Positions 7,664 through 16,752 are shown, counted from the stretch's first letter. The stretch is 64,000 nucleotides of DNA from Pseudomonas mohnii (GCF_900105115.1 NZ_FNRV01000001.1:5254501-5318500), one strand, 5' to 3'. Notes: generated by a model not told the origin, from the sequence alone. Numbers and translations: made by a program.

Positions 7664-9520
7664 ATGCGAAAATTAGTAAATAAAATGATCAAGTATTTGA
7701 AGTCTGTTGCCCATGATTATCTTTTCAAGATTGTCAAAAAAGAACCTGAGAAGTTTGACGCGGTTAAACTGGCATGCAAGGAATTGCTTGATAAGGATTT
7801 CTACTTGGAAAGGTATCCTGACATTGCGGCCGCCAATGCCGATCCCCTTTCCCATTACATCGAATATGGTTTTGCAGAGGGGCGTTGGCCGTTTTCAATT
7901 ACCAGTGCTGATGCCGGACTTCGAATTCAAAAGGCTCTTGAGTTTGATCCGTTGAACAGCATGGCTGTAAAATTGAACTTGATGTTGACTCTGAGTGCGC
8001 CGGATCTGGATACGATAAGGCGTGGACTGGCGTGGTATAAGGCTGGGGTAGCAACGCCTGAATTGATCGAGTTGCATCGCCAATTAATTGAAGAATCAGC
8101 GGTCGCGTTACTCATTAATCGATATTGGAATTCAATTAAATTTTCAGAGATGCACTCCGTTCTAGGTGAGTTTCTGGAGCTTTTGCCGGAATCGAATCAA
8201 ATCAAAACGGCACTCGCTCTTTGCATATTCAGGCTTGGTCGGTTCGAGAAGGCGGGTAAAGCCTTTTCAGAGTTATCCGAGATACCTCCAGTCTTTGAAG
8301 GTTTGGTTTCGGAAGCAGTAATGACTATCGCCGAAGCAAAAAAAGTCAATATAGATCTGCCTTGCGAGTCGCAGATCCTGCTGTTGGATTCGTCCTTTCC
8401 GTCCAAGGTCTCTTCTTTTCGTTATGGGGAGTTCAAGAGCTATCTCGAAGAGATTGATGAGTGCTCAATACAGGTGCTACCGGATAACTTGTCAAAATAC
8501 GGGGAGCCACTGCCGTTTCATGCACAGGTAGATCAATTCAGAAAAGTCAGCGGGCTGGCGTCGAATCGAATCAGGTATTTTGATACTGACTTTATTGGCG
8601 ACCCCAAAGTCGCTTATTGCGTCTTCTTGAACCTGGCTGATTACTTTTATACTCAGATAGGTCTGCCCTCTGCCGAGCATCTCTTGTTTACCCTTTATCC
8701 GGGGGGTGGGTTCAATTTGAATGACGGGGTTTCGGATCAGAAACTTCGCAGGCTTTGTGATAACCCAAAGTTGTCAAAAATTATTACAACTCAGAACGTC
8801 TCCTATCGATATCTGGTCGAGGGTGGTTTTTGTGGGCCGGACCGCATTCAGCATATATACGGCGGCATCATTCCAAATATTTATACCTTGGACGATCATG
8901 TGCCGACGGCGAAGAGCCTGGATAAGCCACTCGATGTTTGTTTTGTTGCTCAAAAATATTCGGCGACCGGCGCTGAAAAGGGGTATGACGTATTTGTCGA
9001 TATCGTCAAAAATTTTGCGAATTCACCAGACATCCGTTTTCACGTCGTTGGTGGCTTTGATAAAAATACCATTGAGCTCGGTGATATTCGTAATGTCACG
9101 TTCTATGGGACGCAATCCGCAGATTTCTTTGATGGTTTTTACACAAATATGGACTTGATATTGTCTCCCAATATCCATCTTAGTGCGTTGGATCCTTCCC
9201 AGCCGGAATCGTTTGATGGTTTTCCAACAACCGCTGTAGTAGAAGCCGGATTGAAAGGAGTTGCTGTCTTCCTGACCGATTTTAAAGGCATGAATTTTCA
9301 TCTCGATGGCAGTGATATTTTTAATGAGCATGAGATGAAGATTATTGACAGGGATCCTGATTCAATCAGTCAATTGATTAACGGCTATCTGTCCGATCGA
9401 GAGGCATTGATGGAACTTGGGCAAAACGGTAGGCGTGCCATCTTGAGGGAGTTCAGTTATGAGGGGCAGATGCGCCCTCGGATTGAGCTGCTCAATCATT
9501 ACCTTTCTGCTACTTCTTGA
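7664..9520 (+). CDS. Large glycosyltransferase with N-terminal Y-P-D repeat and GT4-like C-terminal domain
   Basis: About 618 residues from ATG 7664, which has a purine-rich stretch upstream; the longer frame from TTG 7553 would begin inside the terminator. Residues 45-77 hold one copy of a short module (DFYLERYPDIAAANADPLSH, then GFAEGR). A middle region of about residues 90-270 looks helical. The C-terminal third looks like a GT-B donor domain: DVCFVAQKYSATGAEKGYDVF, FHVVGGFDKNT, a SPNIHLSALDPSQPESFDGF stretch in the usual E-x7-E region, then PTTAVVEAGLKGV. The N-terminal lobe is atypical. It likely acts on the same polysaccharide as its neighbours; specificity is unknown. Confidence 0.72.
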   Translation: MRKLVNKMIKYLKSVAHDYLFKIVKKEPEKFDAVKLACKELLDKDFYLERYPDIAAANADPLSHYIEYGFAEGRWPFSITSADAGLRIQKALEFDPLNSMAVKLNLMLTLSAPDLDTIRRGLAWYKAGVATPELIELHRQLIEESAVALLINRYWNSIKFSEMHSVLGEFLELLPESNQIKTALALCIFRLGRFEKAGKAFSELSEIPPVFEGLVSEAVMTIAEAKKVNIDLPCESQILLLDSSFPSKVSSFRYGEFKSYLEEIDECSIQVLPDNLSKYGEPLPFHAQVDQFRKVSGLASNRIRYFDTDFIGDPKVAYCVFLNLADYFYTQIGLPSAEHLLFTLYPGGGFNLNDGVSDQKLRRLCDNPKLSKIITTQNVSYRYLVEGGFCGPDRIQHIYGGIIPNIYTLDDHVPTAKSLDKPLDVCFVAQKYSATGAEKGYDVFVDIVKNFANSPDIRFHVVGGFDKNTIELGDIRNVTFYGTQSADFFDGFYTNMDLILSPNIHLSALDPSQPESFDGFPTTAVVEAGLKGVAVFLTDFKGMNFHLDGSDIFNEHEMKIIDRDPDSISQLINGYLSDREALMELGQNGRRAILREFSYEGQMRPRIELLNHYLSATS

Positions 9521-9531
9521 GGTGAATGACG

Positions 9532-11655
9532 GTGAAATCTTTGTTTGCTAACTGTCTTTCTATCAGCAAATCGTGCCTGCGCCGACTGCTTGCAAAGCTT
9601 TCGGTTCCTCGAACAAGAAATTCTGTTGATAATATTGATTCTCGACTTGAGATTGTCTTACCGTATTTTGACGTTGGTTACTGGTCGCGTTGCTATCAAG
9701 GCGATGCAGGTAGTTCAGGTGAGTCTGTCGTTGATTTTGTTAGCAAAGGGTTCAGCAAGGATAGTAACCCTCATCCATTATTCGATAGCGAGTACTACTT
9801 GGCACAATTGCCGGGTGTGCAATGGTTGAATATTACCCTTCTAGAACATTATGTTCTGGAAGGTGCCGCTGCCGGCCTTGATCCCTCACCCTTTTTTTCG
9901 ACGAACTACTATTATGATTTCTATCCTGATGTTAAAGAGGCATGTGTAAATCCTTTATTACATTTTATGCATTCTGGCATTCATGAAGGTCGTGAATCGC
10001 TGTCGATTGTTGAACTTGTGTTGGGCCCCTATTTCGACGATAACCTGTCCGGTACTGTTCAAAATGAATTTTTCATGGCGTATCAAGCCATACATAGCGC
10101 GTCGCTAAAGCGTTTTCGACAATCAATAAAACTTCTTCGACTATCCAAGAGTCATATTCCCGCACCACTCTATTTGAAAATAGCCGGCATATGTTTTTGT
10201 TTGGCAGGGCGTTTTTTGAGTGCACAGCGTATTTTTCAGGAGTTGTCGCAACGTCCTGGAATTTTGGATGCGGATAATTTGTATTCGTACGCTCTGACGA
10301 AGGCAGGGGAAATTGCAGAAGGGCGAGGGGATAGCGATCTTGCTTATAGAAACTATTCCTTGGCTAACCAGCGTGGATATGAGTTGGCAGGACATGCTTT
10401 GATAAAACTGTCTCGACGGTATTTTAATAAGGGGATGGTGTCTCAAGCATTACGTTTAATTGGTGAAAGCAAGGTCAAAAAGGCAACGCTCGGAACGCAT
10501 ATTTTGCCCATGCGTTCGGTCAAGAGTCATTGTATTGAATTCGATTATTCATACTACGAGATTTTTCCATCACGCCCCATAGCGGAACTATCCTTGAGCT
10601 TTCTTGAGGAAGGCTCGCCGCTTACGTCTGAAGAGGGTGATTTGTTAGCACCACCATTTTACATTGCGCTCATGGAAAAGACGGTCGGTATTTCTAAATG
10701 CAATGTCGTCGTCAGTAATCGACAGGTTGTTTTAGATGGTATTACGCATCCCGTTTTTTACCGCTCGGGATTGGGTGATATGTACGATAAAGAAAAAATT
10801 ATGCTCTCCAGAAATGGGGAAGACGCGTTGGTGCAGTGGCCAAATAAACACCCCGAGGTGCTTGACAACGGATTAAAAATGTTTGGTGTTCAAAGCGGCA
10901 ATTATGGACATTGGTTTCTTGAGTATTTGCCCAGAATGCTGGCGTTCGACGGTGATTTCTGTGACGAGAGTTTTTCTATTGTGGTGGATGCGAACATGCC
11001 CCAGTCACATCTGGATTCGCTCTCTCTGCTTAATTCAAAGAAGCGGCCTGTTGTTGTCTTGCCAGTTGATACAATCGTCGAATTTTCCAGGCTGGCTGTC
11101 GCGCCGGTTCCCGCTTTTTTTCCATTGGATGTGGAAGAGGGAGTTGCTTATGACACGGTTTGGCCAAGTGATATTTTCTCACAATTGAAAGCAAAGATTA
11201 TTGAAGGACTGGAAAGAGAAAATTTTGTATTTTCTGAAAAGTCGACACGCTTGTTTCTGTCTAGGCGTGGCTTCAGTAGTCGACAGTTGGTGAATGAAGT
11301 CGAGTTAGAAAAAATATTACACGACTTAGGATTCACAACAATCTACCCGGAAACGATGAGTTTCGCCGAACAAGTCGATGCATTTCAATCTGCCACAATT
11401 GTGGTTGGTTCTTGTAGTTCGGCCCTTACAAACGCGATTTTCTGTAACGCCGGGGCGCGCATCGTTGCTCTGATAAATGATTGCCCGGATTTCAATTTTC
11501 GGGGATATGCCAGTTTTATCGAGGCTGGTGGTGCGCAGATCTTGTTTGTCCGGGGGGTGTCTTGTCCGGACCAAGCTTCAGTACATCGTTATCATCGTAG
11601 TTATGTTATTTCGACTGAAGCGTTTTCCAAGGCAATTCAGTGGGCGCTTCATTAG
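9532..11655 (+). CDS. GT61-like (DUF563) glycosyltransferase with three N-terminal Y-P-D repeats
   Basis: The protein has about 707 residues. Three degenerate copies of the module seen in the preceding gene lie at about residues 48-82, 88-122 and 127-158; the last is the clearest (YYDFYPDVKEACVNPLLHF, then GIHEGR). A helical, TPR-like middle follows. The C-terminal half has GT61/DUF563 marks: SGNYGHWFLEYLPRM near residue 460, RLFLSRRGFSSRQLVNE, and VVGSCSSALTNAIFC close to the end. The start is chosen at GTG 9532 because GAGGTGA at 9519-9525 is correctly spaced for it, but abuts the alternative ATG 9526. It follows the GT4-like gene by a few bases and is probably co-transcribed. Confidence 0.75.
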   Translation: MKSLFANCLSISKSCLRRLLAKLSVPRTRNSVDNIDSRLEIVLPYFDVGYWSRCYQGDAGSSGESVVDFVSKGFSKDSNPHPLFDSEYYLAQLPGVQWLNITLLEHYVLEGAAAGLDPSPFFSTNYYYDFYPDVKEACVNPLLHFMHSGIHEGRESLSIVELVLGPYFDDNLSGTVQNEFFMAYQAIHSASLKRFRQSIKLLRLSKSHIPAPLYLKIAGICFCLAGRFLSAQRIFQELSQRPGILDADNLYSYALTKAGEIAEGRGDSDLAYRNYSLANQRGYELAGHALIKLSRRYFNKGMVSQALRLIGESKVKKATLGTHILPMRSVKSHCIEFDYSYYEIFPSRPIAELSLSFLEEGSPLTSEEGDLLAPPFYIALMEKTVGISKCNVVVSNRQVVLDGITHPVFYRSGLGDMYDKEKIMLSRNGEDALVQWPNKHPEVLDNGLKMFGVQSGNYGHWFLEYLPRMLAFDGDFCDESFSIVVDANMPQSHLDSLSLLNSKKRPVVVLPVDTIVEFSRLAVAPVPAFFPLDVEEGVAYDTVWPSDIFSQLKAKIIEGLERENFVFSEKSTRLFLSRRGFSSRQLVNEVELEKILHDLGFTTIYPETMSFAEQVDAFQSATIVVGSCSSALTNAIFCNAGARIVALINDCPDFNFRGYASFIEAGGAQILFVRGVSCPDQASVHRYHRSYVISTEAFSKAIQWALH

Positions 11656-11807
11656 TGTTGTGCAGGCTGATTTGATGGTCCGTAAAATCGATTGGTTGCA
11701 GCCGCGATTGGGGATGTAGTAATGGGATGGGCATTAAATCTTGATTGTCTCACATCCTGCAATGGACACATTTTTGACAGGCTCCAGACATCACCTAAGT
11801 TTGGGAG

Positions 11808-11829
11808 ACAGCTTCGGAAAGCTGTTTTC
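11808..11829 (+). terminator. Weak hairpin at the end of the polysaccharide locus
   Basis: ACAGCTT (11808-11814) pairs with AAGCTGT (11819-11825) around CGGA and is followed by a short T run. It lies between the last glycosyltransferase and comEA, where a terminator would be expected, but the T tract is short. Confidence 0.4.
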
Positions 11830-11855
11830 TCAATTGATGTCATGGAGCGTCATTT

Positions 11856-12191
11856 ATGCGTACTGGCTACTTCAACTCCCTGGTTTTTGCCCTTCTGACC
11901 ACTGCCTCTATCGCTGCTACTGCGGCTCCCGCTGCGAAGCCGGAGAGCAATAATGCCCCCATGGTGATGGAGGTTTCTCCAACTGCACAATCGGGCAGAA
12001 TCGATCTAAATGCTGCCGATGCTTCCACATTGCAAAAGGAACTCTCCGGAATCGGCGAGGCGAAGGCTCAGGCGATCGTTGCGTATCGTGATATCAATGG
12101 GCCGTTTGCTTCGGTGGACGAGTTGCTCGAAGTGAAAGGAATCGGCAAGGCAATTCTGGATCGTAATCGCGATAAGCTGGAAGTGAACTAA
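11856..12191 (+). CDS. ComEA-like helix-hairpin-helix DNA-binding protein
   Basis: The 111-residue protein has an N-terminal signal peptide (hydrophobic residues 8-24, ending around ATAAPAA), so it should act in the periplasm. Its C-terminal ComEA domain is IDLNAADASTLQKEL-SGIGEAKAQAIVAYR followed by VDELLEVKGIGKAIL, giving two GIG hairpins. Family members bind double-stranded DNA non-specifically and serve DNA uptake where competence genes exist. In Pseudomonas this small gene is usually found next to the wbpM-type dehydratase, so it probably marks the conserved right boundary of the variable locus. ATG 11856 has GGAG nine bases upstream. A strong terminator follows. Confidence 0.9.
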   Translation: MRTGYFNSLVFALLTTASIAATAAPAAKPESNNAPMVMEVSPTAQSGRIDLNAADASTLQKELSGIGEAKAQAIVAYRDINGPFASVDELLEVKGIGKAILDRNRDKLEVN

Positions 12192-12213
12192 GCTAAACAT
12201 TCAACGCCAAGGG

Positions 12214-12237
12214 GGCCGGTCATTGACCGGCCTTTTT
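12214..12237 (+). terminator. Intrinsic terminator after comEA
   Basis: GGCCGGTC (12214-12221), loop ATT, GACCGGCC (12225-12232), then TTTTT. The stem is a perfect eight base pairs. Confidence 0.9.
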
Positions 12238-12316
12238 GCGCTCTGGCGTTCGCAAAGCTGCGCCTTCCGTCCGCCGCCTAAAAATTACGACTATCATATG
12301 GCGTTTAAATTATGCA

Positions 12317-12322
12317 TATAAT
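12317..12322 (+). promoter_or_regulatory. Possible -10 box upstream of the SDR gene
   Basis: A consensus TATAAT lies in a short AT-rich stretch 68 bases before the SDR start. I see no good -35 hexamer at 16-18 bases upstream, so the call is tentative. Confidence 0.3.
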
Positions 12323-12390
12323 AAATACCCGTCGAGGCGCGTTGACGTTAATGCGCTGACCTTTTCTCAATCATTTCCAGGAGCACAGTT

Positions 12391-13185
12391 ATGACTTCCA
12401 CCCAATCCCAAGGTACGGCCCTCGTCACCGGCGCTTCCTCCGGTATCGGGGCGGTTTACGCACAGCGTCTGGCGGCGCGTGGTTTTGATTTGTTGTTGGT
12501 TGCTCGTGATCTGCAGCGGCTGGAAGAAGCGGCGAGCCAGTTGCGCGCCAAGCATGGGGTTCAGGTCGAAGTGTTGAAGGCAGATCTGACGCAAAAGGAG
12601 GATGTGCTGAAACTCGAGCAGCGTCTGCGCAGCGATTCGAGTATCAATCTGTTGCTGAATAACGCCGGTGTTGCGGCGGACGGTTTGCTGGCCAATGCCG
12701 ATACCGATCAGTTGGAGCGATTGATCCAGCTGAATGTCACTACCGTCACGCGCTTGGCATCGGCAGCGGCCGCCAGTTTTGCCAAGGCGGGTCGGGGCAC
12801 GATCATCAACATTGCCTCGGTCGTGGCTTTGTTTCCCGAGCGTTTCAACGCGACCTACAGCGCCAGCAAGGCCTACGTGTTGAGCCTGACCCAGTCATTG
12901 AATGCCGAACTCGACGGCACCGGGGTTAAGGTCCAGGCTGTGTTGCCGGGCGTCACACGCACCGAGATCTGGGAGCGTTCCGGTATCGATGCGACCCAGA
13001 TTCCCGCTGATATGGTCATGGAAGCAGGAGAGATGGTCGATGCTGCGCTGTCGGGTCTGGATCAAGGTGAGTTGATCACCATCCCTTCCTTGCCGAATCT
13101 CTCTGAGTGGGAGTCGTATGTAGCGGCGCGTCATGCGATGGCGCCGAATCTGTCCAGAAGCCAGGCCGCCGCGCGTTATAAATGA
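12391..13185 (+). CDS. Short-chain dehydrogenase/reductase
   Basis: A 264-residue classical SDR. The cofactor motif is VTGASSGIG near residue 12, NNAGV is near residue 91, the catalytic serine lies in IINIASVVAL and the YxxxK pair is Tyr156/Lys160 in YSASK. The ATG follows CAGGAG at normal spacing. The sequence style resembles YqjQ/DltE-like oxidoreductases of unknown substrate. It sits 32 bases before a KAS II-like gene in the same direction, so the two may be one transcript with a ketoacyl-related job. A role in the nearby polysaccharide locus is possible but unsupported. Confidence 0.88.
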   Translation: MTSTQSQGTALVTGASSGIGAVYAQRLAARGFDLLLVARDLQRLEEAASQLRAKHGVQVEVLKADLTQKEDVLKLEQRLRSDSSINLLLNNAGVAADGLLANADTDQLERLIQLNVTTVTRLASAAAASFAKAGRGTIINIASVVALFPERFNATYSASKAYVLSLTQSLNAELDGTGVKVQAVLPGVTRTEIWERSGIDATQIPADMVMEAGEMVDAALSGLDQGELITIPSLPNLSEWESYVAARHAMAPNLSRSQAAARYK

Positions 13186-13217
13186 AGCGCCACTAATCGG
13201 CATGAGGTATTTGCGTA

Positions 13218-14492
13218 ATGAGTAATCGTCGAGTGGTTGTAACGGGCATGGGCCTGGTGTCCCCGCTGGGTAGCGGGGTCGAAGCTGTATGGTCGCGTCT
13301 GTTGGCGGGACGCTCCGGATTGCGGAAATTGCCCGATGAGGTGGTTGCCGATTTGCCTGCCAAGGTCGGCGCTGCGGTGCCAACGCTGGCGGAGGATGCC
13401 GAGGCCGGTTTTGATCCGGATCGGGCAACCGCGCCCAAAGAGCAGAAAAAAATGGATCGCTTCATTTTGTTCGCCATGGAAGCGGCGAGGCAGGCGATTG
13501 AACAGGCCGGTTGGCAAGCGCAAACCGCTACTGCCCAGGAGCGCACGGCAACCATCATCGGTTCCGGCATCGGTGGTTTCGGTGCGATAGCCGATGCGGT
13601 GCGCACCACTGACACTCGTGGCCCGCGACGTTTGTCACCGTTCACTATCCCGTCGTTTCTGGTCAATCTGGCAGCGGGACATGTATCAATTCAACACGGT
13701 TTCAAAGGGCCGTTGGGGGCGCCCGTGACAGCTTGTGCTGCCGGGGTTCAAGCGATCGGCGATGCGGCGCGCCTGATTCGTTGTGGTGAGGCCGACATCG
13801 CTGTGTGTGGTGGAGCAGAGGCGGCGATCGATCGGGTCAGTCTCGCCGGTTTTGCAGCTGCTCGGGCCTTGTCCAGCGGTTACAACGACACCCCGGAGCG
13901 TGCCTCACGGCCGTTCGACAGTGGGCGCGATGGTTTTGTCATGGGCGAGGGCGCCGGCCTGCTGGTGATCGAGTCTCTGGAACACGCCTTGGCACGGGGC
14001 GCTCAACCCTTGGCGGAGTTGGTCGGTTACGGCACCAGTGCAGACGCCTATCACCTGACTGCAGGGCCTGAGGATGGCAACGGCGCGCGCCGCGCCATGT
14101 CGCTGGCATTGGCGCAGGCCGGTATTGCGCCAGAGCAGGTCCAGCACTTGAATGCCCACGCGACCTCGACGCCGGTTGGCGATTTGGGGGAATTGGCGGC
14201 GATCAAGGCATTGTTTGGAACGGATAACAAAATTGCCGTGACATCGACCAAGTCGGCGATCGGGCATTTGCTCGGCGCAGCAGGCGGAGTCGAGGCGATT
14301 TTCACGCTCCTGGCGATCCGTGATCAGATCGTACCGGCGACTCTGAATTTCGAAAATCCTGACCCCGCTGCCGATGGCGTGGACATCGTCCATGGTCAGG
14401 CTCGGCCGATGGCCATCGAATATGCGCTGTCCAACGGTTTCGGGTTTGGTGGGGTCAATGCCAGCGTGTTGTTCAAGCGCTGGGAAGGTTAG
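13218..14492 (+). CDS. Beta-ketoacyl-ACP synthase, FabF (KAS II) family
   Basis: The 424-residue length is normal for KAS II. The catalytic triad is complete: Cys173 in TACAAGVQAIG, the first His in NAHATSTPVGD and the second in KSAIGHLLGAAGGVEA. The glycine-rich end GFGFGGVNASVLF is also typical. Such enzymes condense malonyl-ACP with an acyl-ACP. The gene is not beside acpP or fabG, as the housekeeping fabF would be, but beside an SDR, so it is likely an additional paralogue with a special acyl chain or a backup role. It converges on, and overlaps by four bases, the TetR gene on the other strand. Confidence 0.9.
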   Translation: MSNRRVVVTGMGLVSPLGSGVEAVWSRLLAGRSGLRKLPDEVVADLPAKVGAAVPTLAEDAEAGFDPDRATAPKEQKKMDRFILFAMEAARQAIEQAGWQAQTATAQERTATIIGSGIGGFGAIADAVRTTDTRGPRRLSPFTIPSFLVNLAAGHVSIQHGFKGPLGAPVTACAAGVQAIGDAARLIRCGEADIAVCGGAEAAIDRVSLAGFAAARALSSGYNDTPERASRPFDSGRDGFVMGEGAGLLVIESLEHALARGAQPLAELVGYGTSADAYHLTAGPEDGNGARRAMSLALAQAGIAPEQVQHLNAHATSTPVGDLGELAAIKALFGTDNKIAVTSTKSAIGHLLGAAGGVEAIFTLLAIRDQIVPATLNFENPDPAADGVDIVHGQARPMAIEYALSNGFGFGGVNASVLFKRWEG

Positions 14493-15046
14493 CCTTGTGA
14501 TTGTTTAAGTGACGCGCGGGTTACGTCGAGAATCTGCCGGGCCAGCTCGGGATTCTCGACACAGCGCGAAAGCAGCAACGCCCCGACCAGCGTGGACATG
14601 ATGACAATGCTGCGTTTTTCCGTATCGTCGCCTTCAAGGGTGTTCTGGATTTGTCGAAGTCGCGCATTGAGCACCGCATCTGAAGTCGGACTCGGCTGCC
14701 CGCGCATGCCGAGCTCCGATGACATCGTGGGCAATGGGCAGCCTTCTTCGGGGCAAGTCTGGTGCCGTTGCGACAGGTAGGCATCGATGAAGGCGTCCAG
14801 CGGTCGATCCTGAGCGAACAGCTCTGCACAAACGACATCAGCCTCATCCCCTGCCGCCTGTAAGGCCTTTTCCACCAATTCATCCTTGGACTTGAAGTGC
14901 GAGTAGAAGCCACCGTGAGTCAAGCCCAGCGCTTTCATTAGAGGTTGCAGGCCGGTTGCGCCGATGCCGTCACGGCGAAAGCGCGCTGAAGCTTCCTTGA
15001 TGATGCGTTGGTGGGTCTGGGCTTTATGGTCCTGCGAATAACGCAT
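14489..15046 (-). CDS. TetR-family transcriptional regulator
   Basis: The 185-residue protein has an N-terminal helix-turn-helix (IIKEASARFRRDGIGATGLQ, then LMKALGLTHGGFYSHFKSKD) and a C-terminal ligand domain containing CPEEGCPLPTMSSELG. That signature belongs to TetR regulators often paired with reductases or transport genes. The start at 15046 (MRYSQDHK) fits the family better than the upstream in-frame codon at 15064. It converges on the KAS II-like gene with a four-base overlap and is divergent from the GntR gene. Its target is unknown. Confidence 0.85.
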   Translation of the reverse strand: MRYSQDHKAQTHQRIIKEASARFRRDGIGATGLQPLMKALGLTHGGFYSHFKSKDELVEKALQAAGDEADVVCAELFAQDRPLDAFIDAYLSQRHQTCPEEGCPLPTMSSELGMRGQPSPTSDAVLNARLRQIQNTLEGDDTEKRSIVIMSTLVGALLLSRCVENPELARQILDVTRASLKQSQG

Positions 15047-15220
15047 CTGATATCTCCACATCAATGCCCCATATTAACCCTTGAAAATTGCATGGTGACT
15101 GTACTTCTATTTCTAAAAAGCATGCAGATGCGACTAAGCGATCGTGATGCATTGCATCTGATGGCACGAATAGTGAACACCTGTTGGCTGACGATTGTTG
15201 AACAATCCTGAGGCAATAGT

Positions 15221-15874
15221 ATGAACAGCGGACTGTCACTGGCTGACCACATCACATTGGAGTTGCGCGCCGACATCATCGGTGGACGCTTGCTGCCTGG
15301 CATGGCGCTGGTGGAAAACGACCTGGTCTCTGCCTATAACGCCTCGCGTAACACCATCCGTGAAGCCTTGCATCGTCTTGGTCAGGATGGCTTGACCCAC
15401 TATGTGCGCAACAAAGGCGTCATGGTGCGCAAGTTGGGCAGTGATGATGTGCGGGACCTGTTCAAGGTCCGGCGCACGCTGGAACTGCAAGCCATCAGTG
15501 CCAGTCACCCCCTGCGTGACTATCAGTCCGACCGGATGCTCCAAGCCCTGGAAGCCACAGAGTTGGCGCGGGAGCGCGAGGACTGGCGCGCCGTCGGCAC
15601 CCACAGTCTGCAATTTCATCAACACATTGTCGGGTTGCTGCGCAGCCCGCTGTTCGATGAGTTCTTTACCAATGTCGTGGCTCAATTGCGCCTGGTGTTT
15701 TGCACCGCGCCCGATGAGTCGCGTTTTCAGGCGCCATGGCTGGCCCGCGACCGGCAGATCCATGAACTTCTGGTCGAAGGCAACAAGCGTGCGGCCGAGG
15801 AGGCCATGGGCCTGTATCTCGACGATTCCGAACACCAGCTGTTGCAAATGCTTGCGCCTTCTTCCCATCACTGA
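15221..15874 (+). CDS. GntR-family regulator with FCD ligand domain
   Basis: Residues 1-70 form a GntR winged helix (LADHITLELRADIIGGRLLP, then ASRNTIREALHRLGQDGL). The rest is an all-helical FCD domain with an FHQHIVGLL segment and a terminal H-x3-E-like region that usually holds a metal. The length of 217 residues is typical. It is followed 15 bases later by the DUF1989 gene, which it probably controls. FCD regulators commonly sense small organic acids or amino compounds; the effector is unknown. Confidence 0.88.
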   Translation: MNSGLSLADHITLELRADIIGGRLLPGMALVENDLVSAYNASRNTIREALHRLGQDGLTHYVRNKGVMVRKLGSDDVRDLFKVRRTLELQAISASHPLRDYQSDRMLQALEATELAREREDWRAVGTHSLQFHQHIVGLLRSPLFDEFFTNVVAQLRLVFCTAPDESRFQAPWLARDRQIHELLVEGNKRAAEEAMGLYLDDSEHQLLQMLAPSSHH

Positions 15875-15889
15875 TCGAGGATTCGTGCC

Positions 15890-16741
15890 ATGTACAAAGA
15901 CTATCCGGCGGCCTATCAAGTCAGCAAAGGCTCCGCCTTGCAGGTGGATAAAGCCTTTTATGAGCGGGTGCGTGATGTGAAGGAGGGACGCACGCTGATC
16001 GAGTCCTTCGAAGTACCGATTCGCACCGGCCGCGCCTGGAAAGTCCCGGCCGGCCATGTGTTTCGCGTGACGACACCGGTCGGGCCGCAAGTGGGTGATT
16101 TCAACGTCTGGAATGCCAACGACCCGCGCGAGCGCTTGTGGGCGTCGCGCACCCGGCAGCTACAAGGCGCACACGTCAGCACCCATGACCGGCTCTGGTC
16201 GAACCTGCCGTTTCTGCGGCCGCTGGTGACTATCACCGATGACAGCCTGGCGGGCTACGGGATTGATGAACATGGCGGTCGACTGCACGATTTGCTCGGC
16301 ACTCGCTGCGATCCCTATGTGAACAAAATGCTCACCGGCGAGGATTTTCACCACCACTGCCACTCCAACCTGACCCGCGCCGTGCTGCCCCACGGCCTGA
16401 CCGAGCTCGATGTGCACGATGTGTTGAATATTTTCCAGTGCACGGGGCTGAACCACGACGACATGTACTTCATGAAAGCGTGTCCGGCCAAGAAGGGCGA
16501 TTACCTGGAATTTTTCGCCGAAATCGACCTCCTGTGTGCACTGTCGACCTGTCCAGGCGGAGACTTGTCGTTGGCCATGTGGGGGCCTGACGCGCAGGAT
16601 CCGCTCAGCGTTTGTCGTCCGTTGGGCGTGGAGATTTATCGATTGGAGGAATCGTTGCTGGAGGGGTGGAGCCAGCCTGAGCGCGCGGCCTACAAGGGGC
16701 TGCATGGCTTGCACATTGCCAAGGCTGATTGGGAAAAATAG
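15890..16741 (+). CDS. DUF1989 (urea carboxylase-associated type) protein
   Basis: A soluble protein of 283 residues. Family marks include WKVPAGHVFRV, VGDFNVWNANDPRER, the SDR-like segment FLRPLVTITDDSL, and CDPY followed by FHHHCHSNL, which looks like a metal site. The late YFMKACPAKKGDYLEFFAEI is also conserved. Relatives accompany urea carboxylase or allophanate hydrolase and have been linked to carboxyguanidine/guanidine-related or other nitrogen compounds. No carboxylase is present here, so the reaction is not assigned. The GntR gene directly upstream and an ethanolamine-type permease nearby on the other strand point to small amine catabolism. Confidence 0.8.
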   Translation: MYKDYPAAYQVSKGSALQVDKAFYERVRDVKEGRTLIESFEVPIRTGRAWKVPAGHVFRVTTPVGPQVGDFNVWNANDPRERLWASRTRQLQGAHVSTHDRLWSNLPFLRPLVTITDDSLAGYGIDEHGGRLHDLLGTRCDPYVNKMLTGEDFHHHCHSNLTRAVLPHGLTELDVHDVLNIFQCTGLNHDDMYFMKACPAKKGDYLEFFAEIDLLCALSTCPGGDLSLAMWGPDAQDPLSVCRPLGVEIYRLEESLLEGWSQPERAAYKGLHGLHIAKADWEK

Positions 16742-16752
16742 CCCCGCACCCT

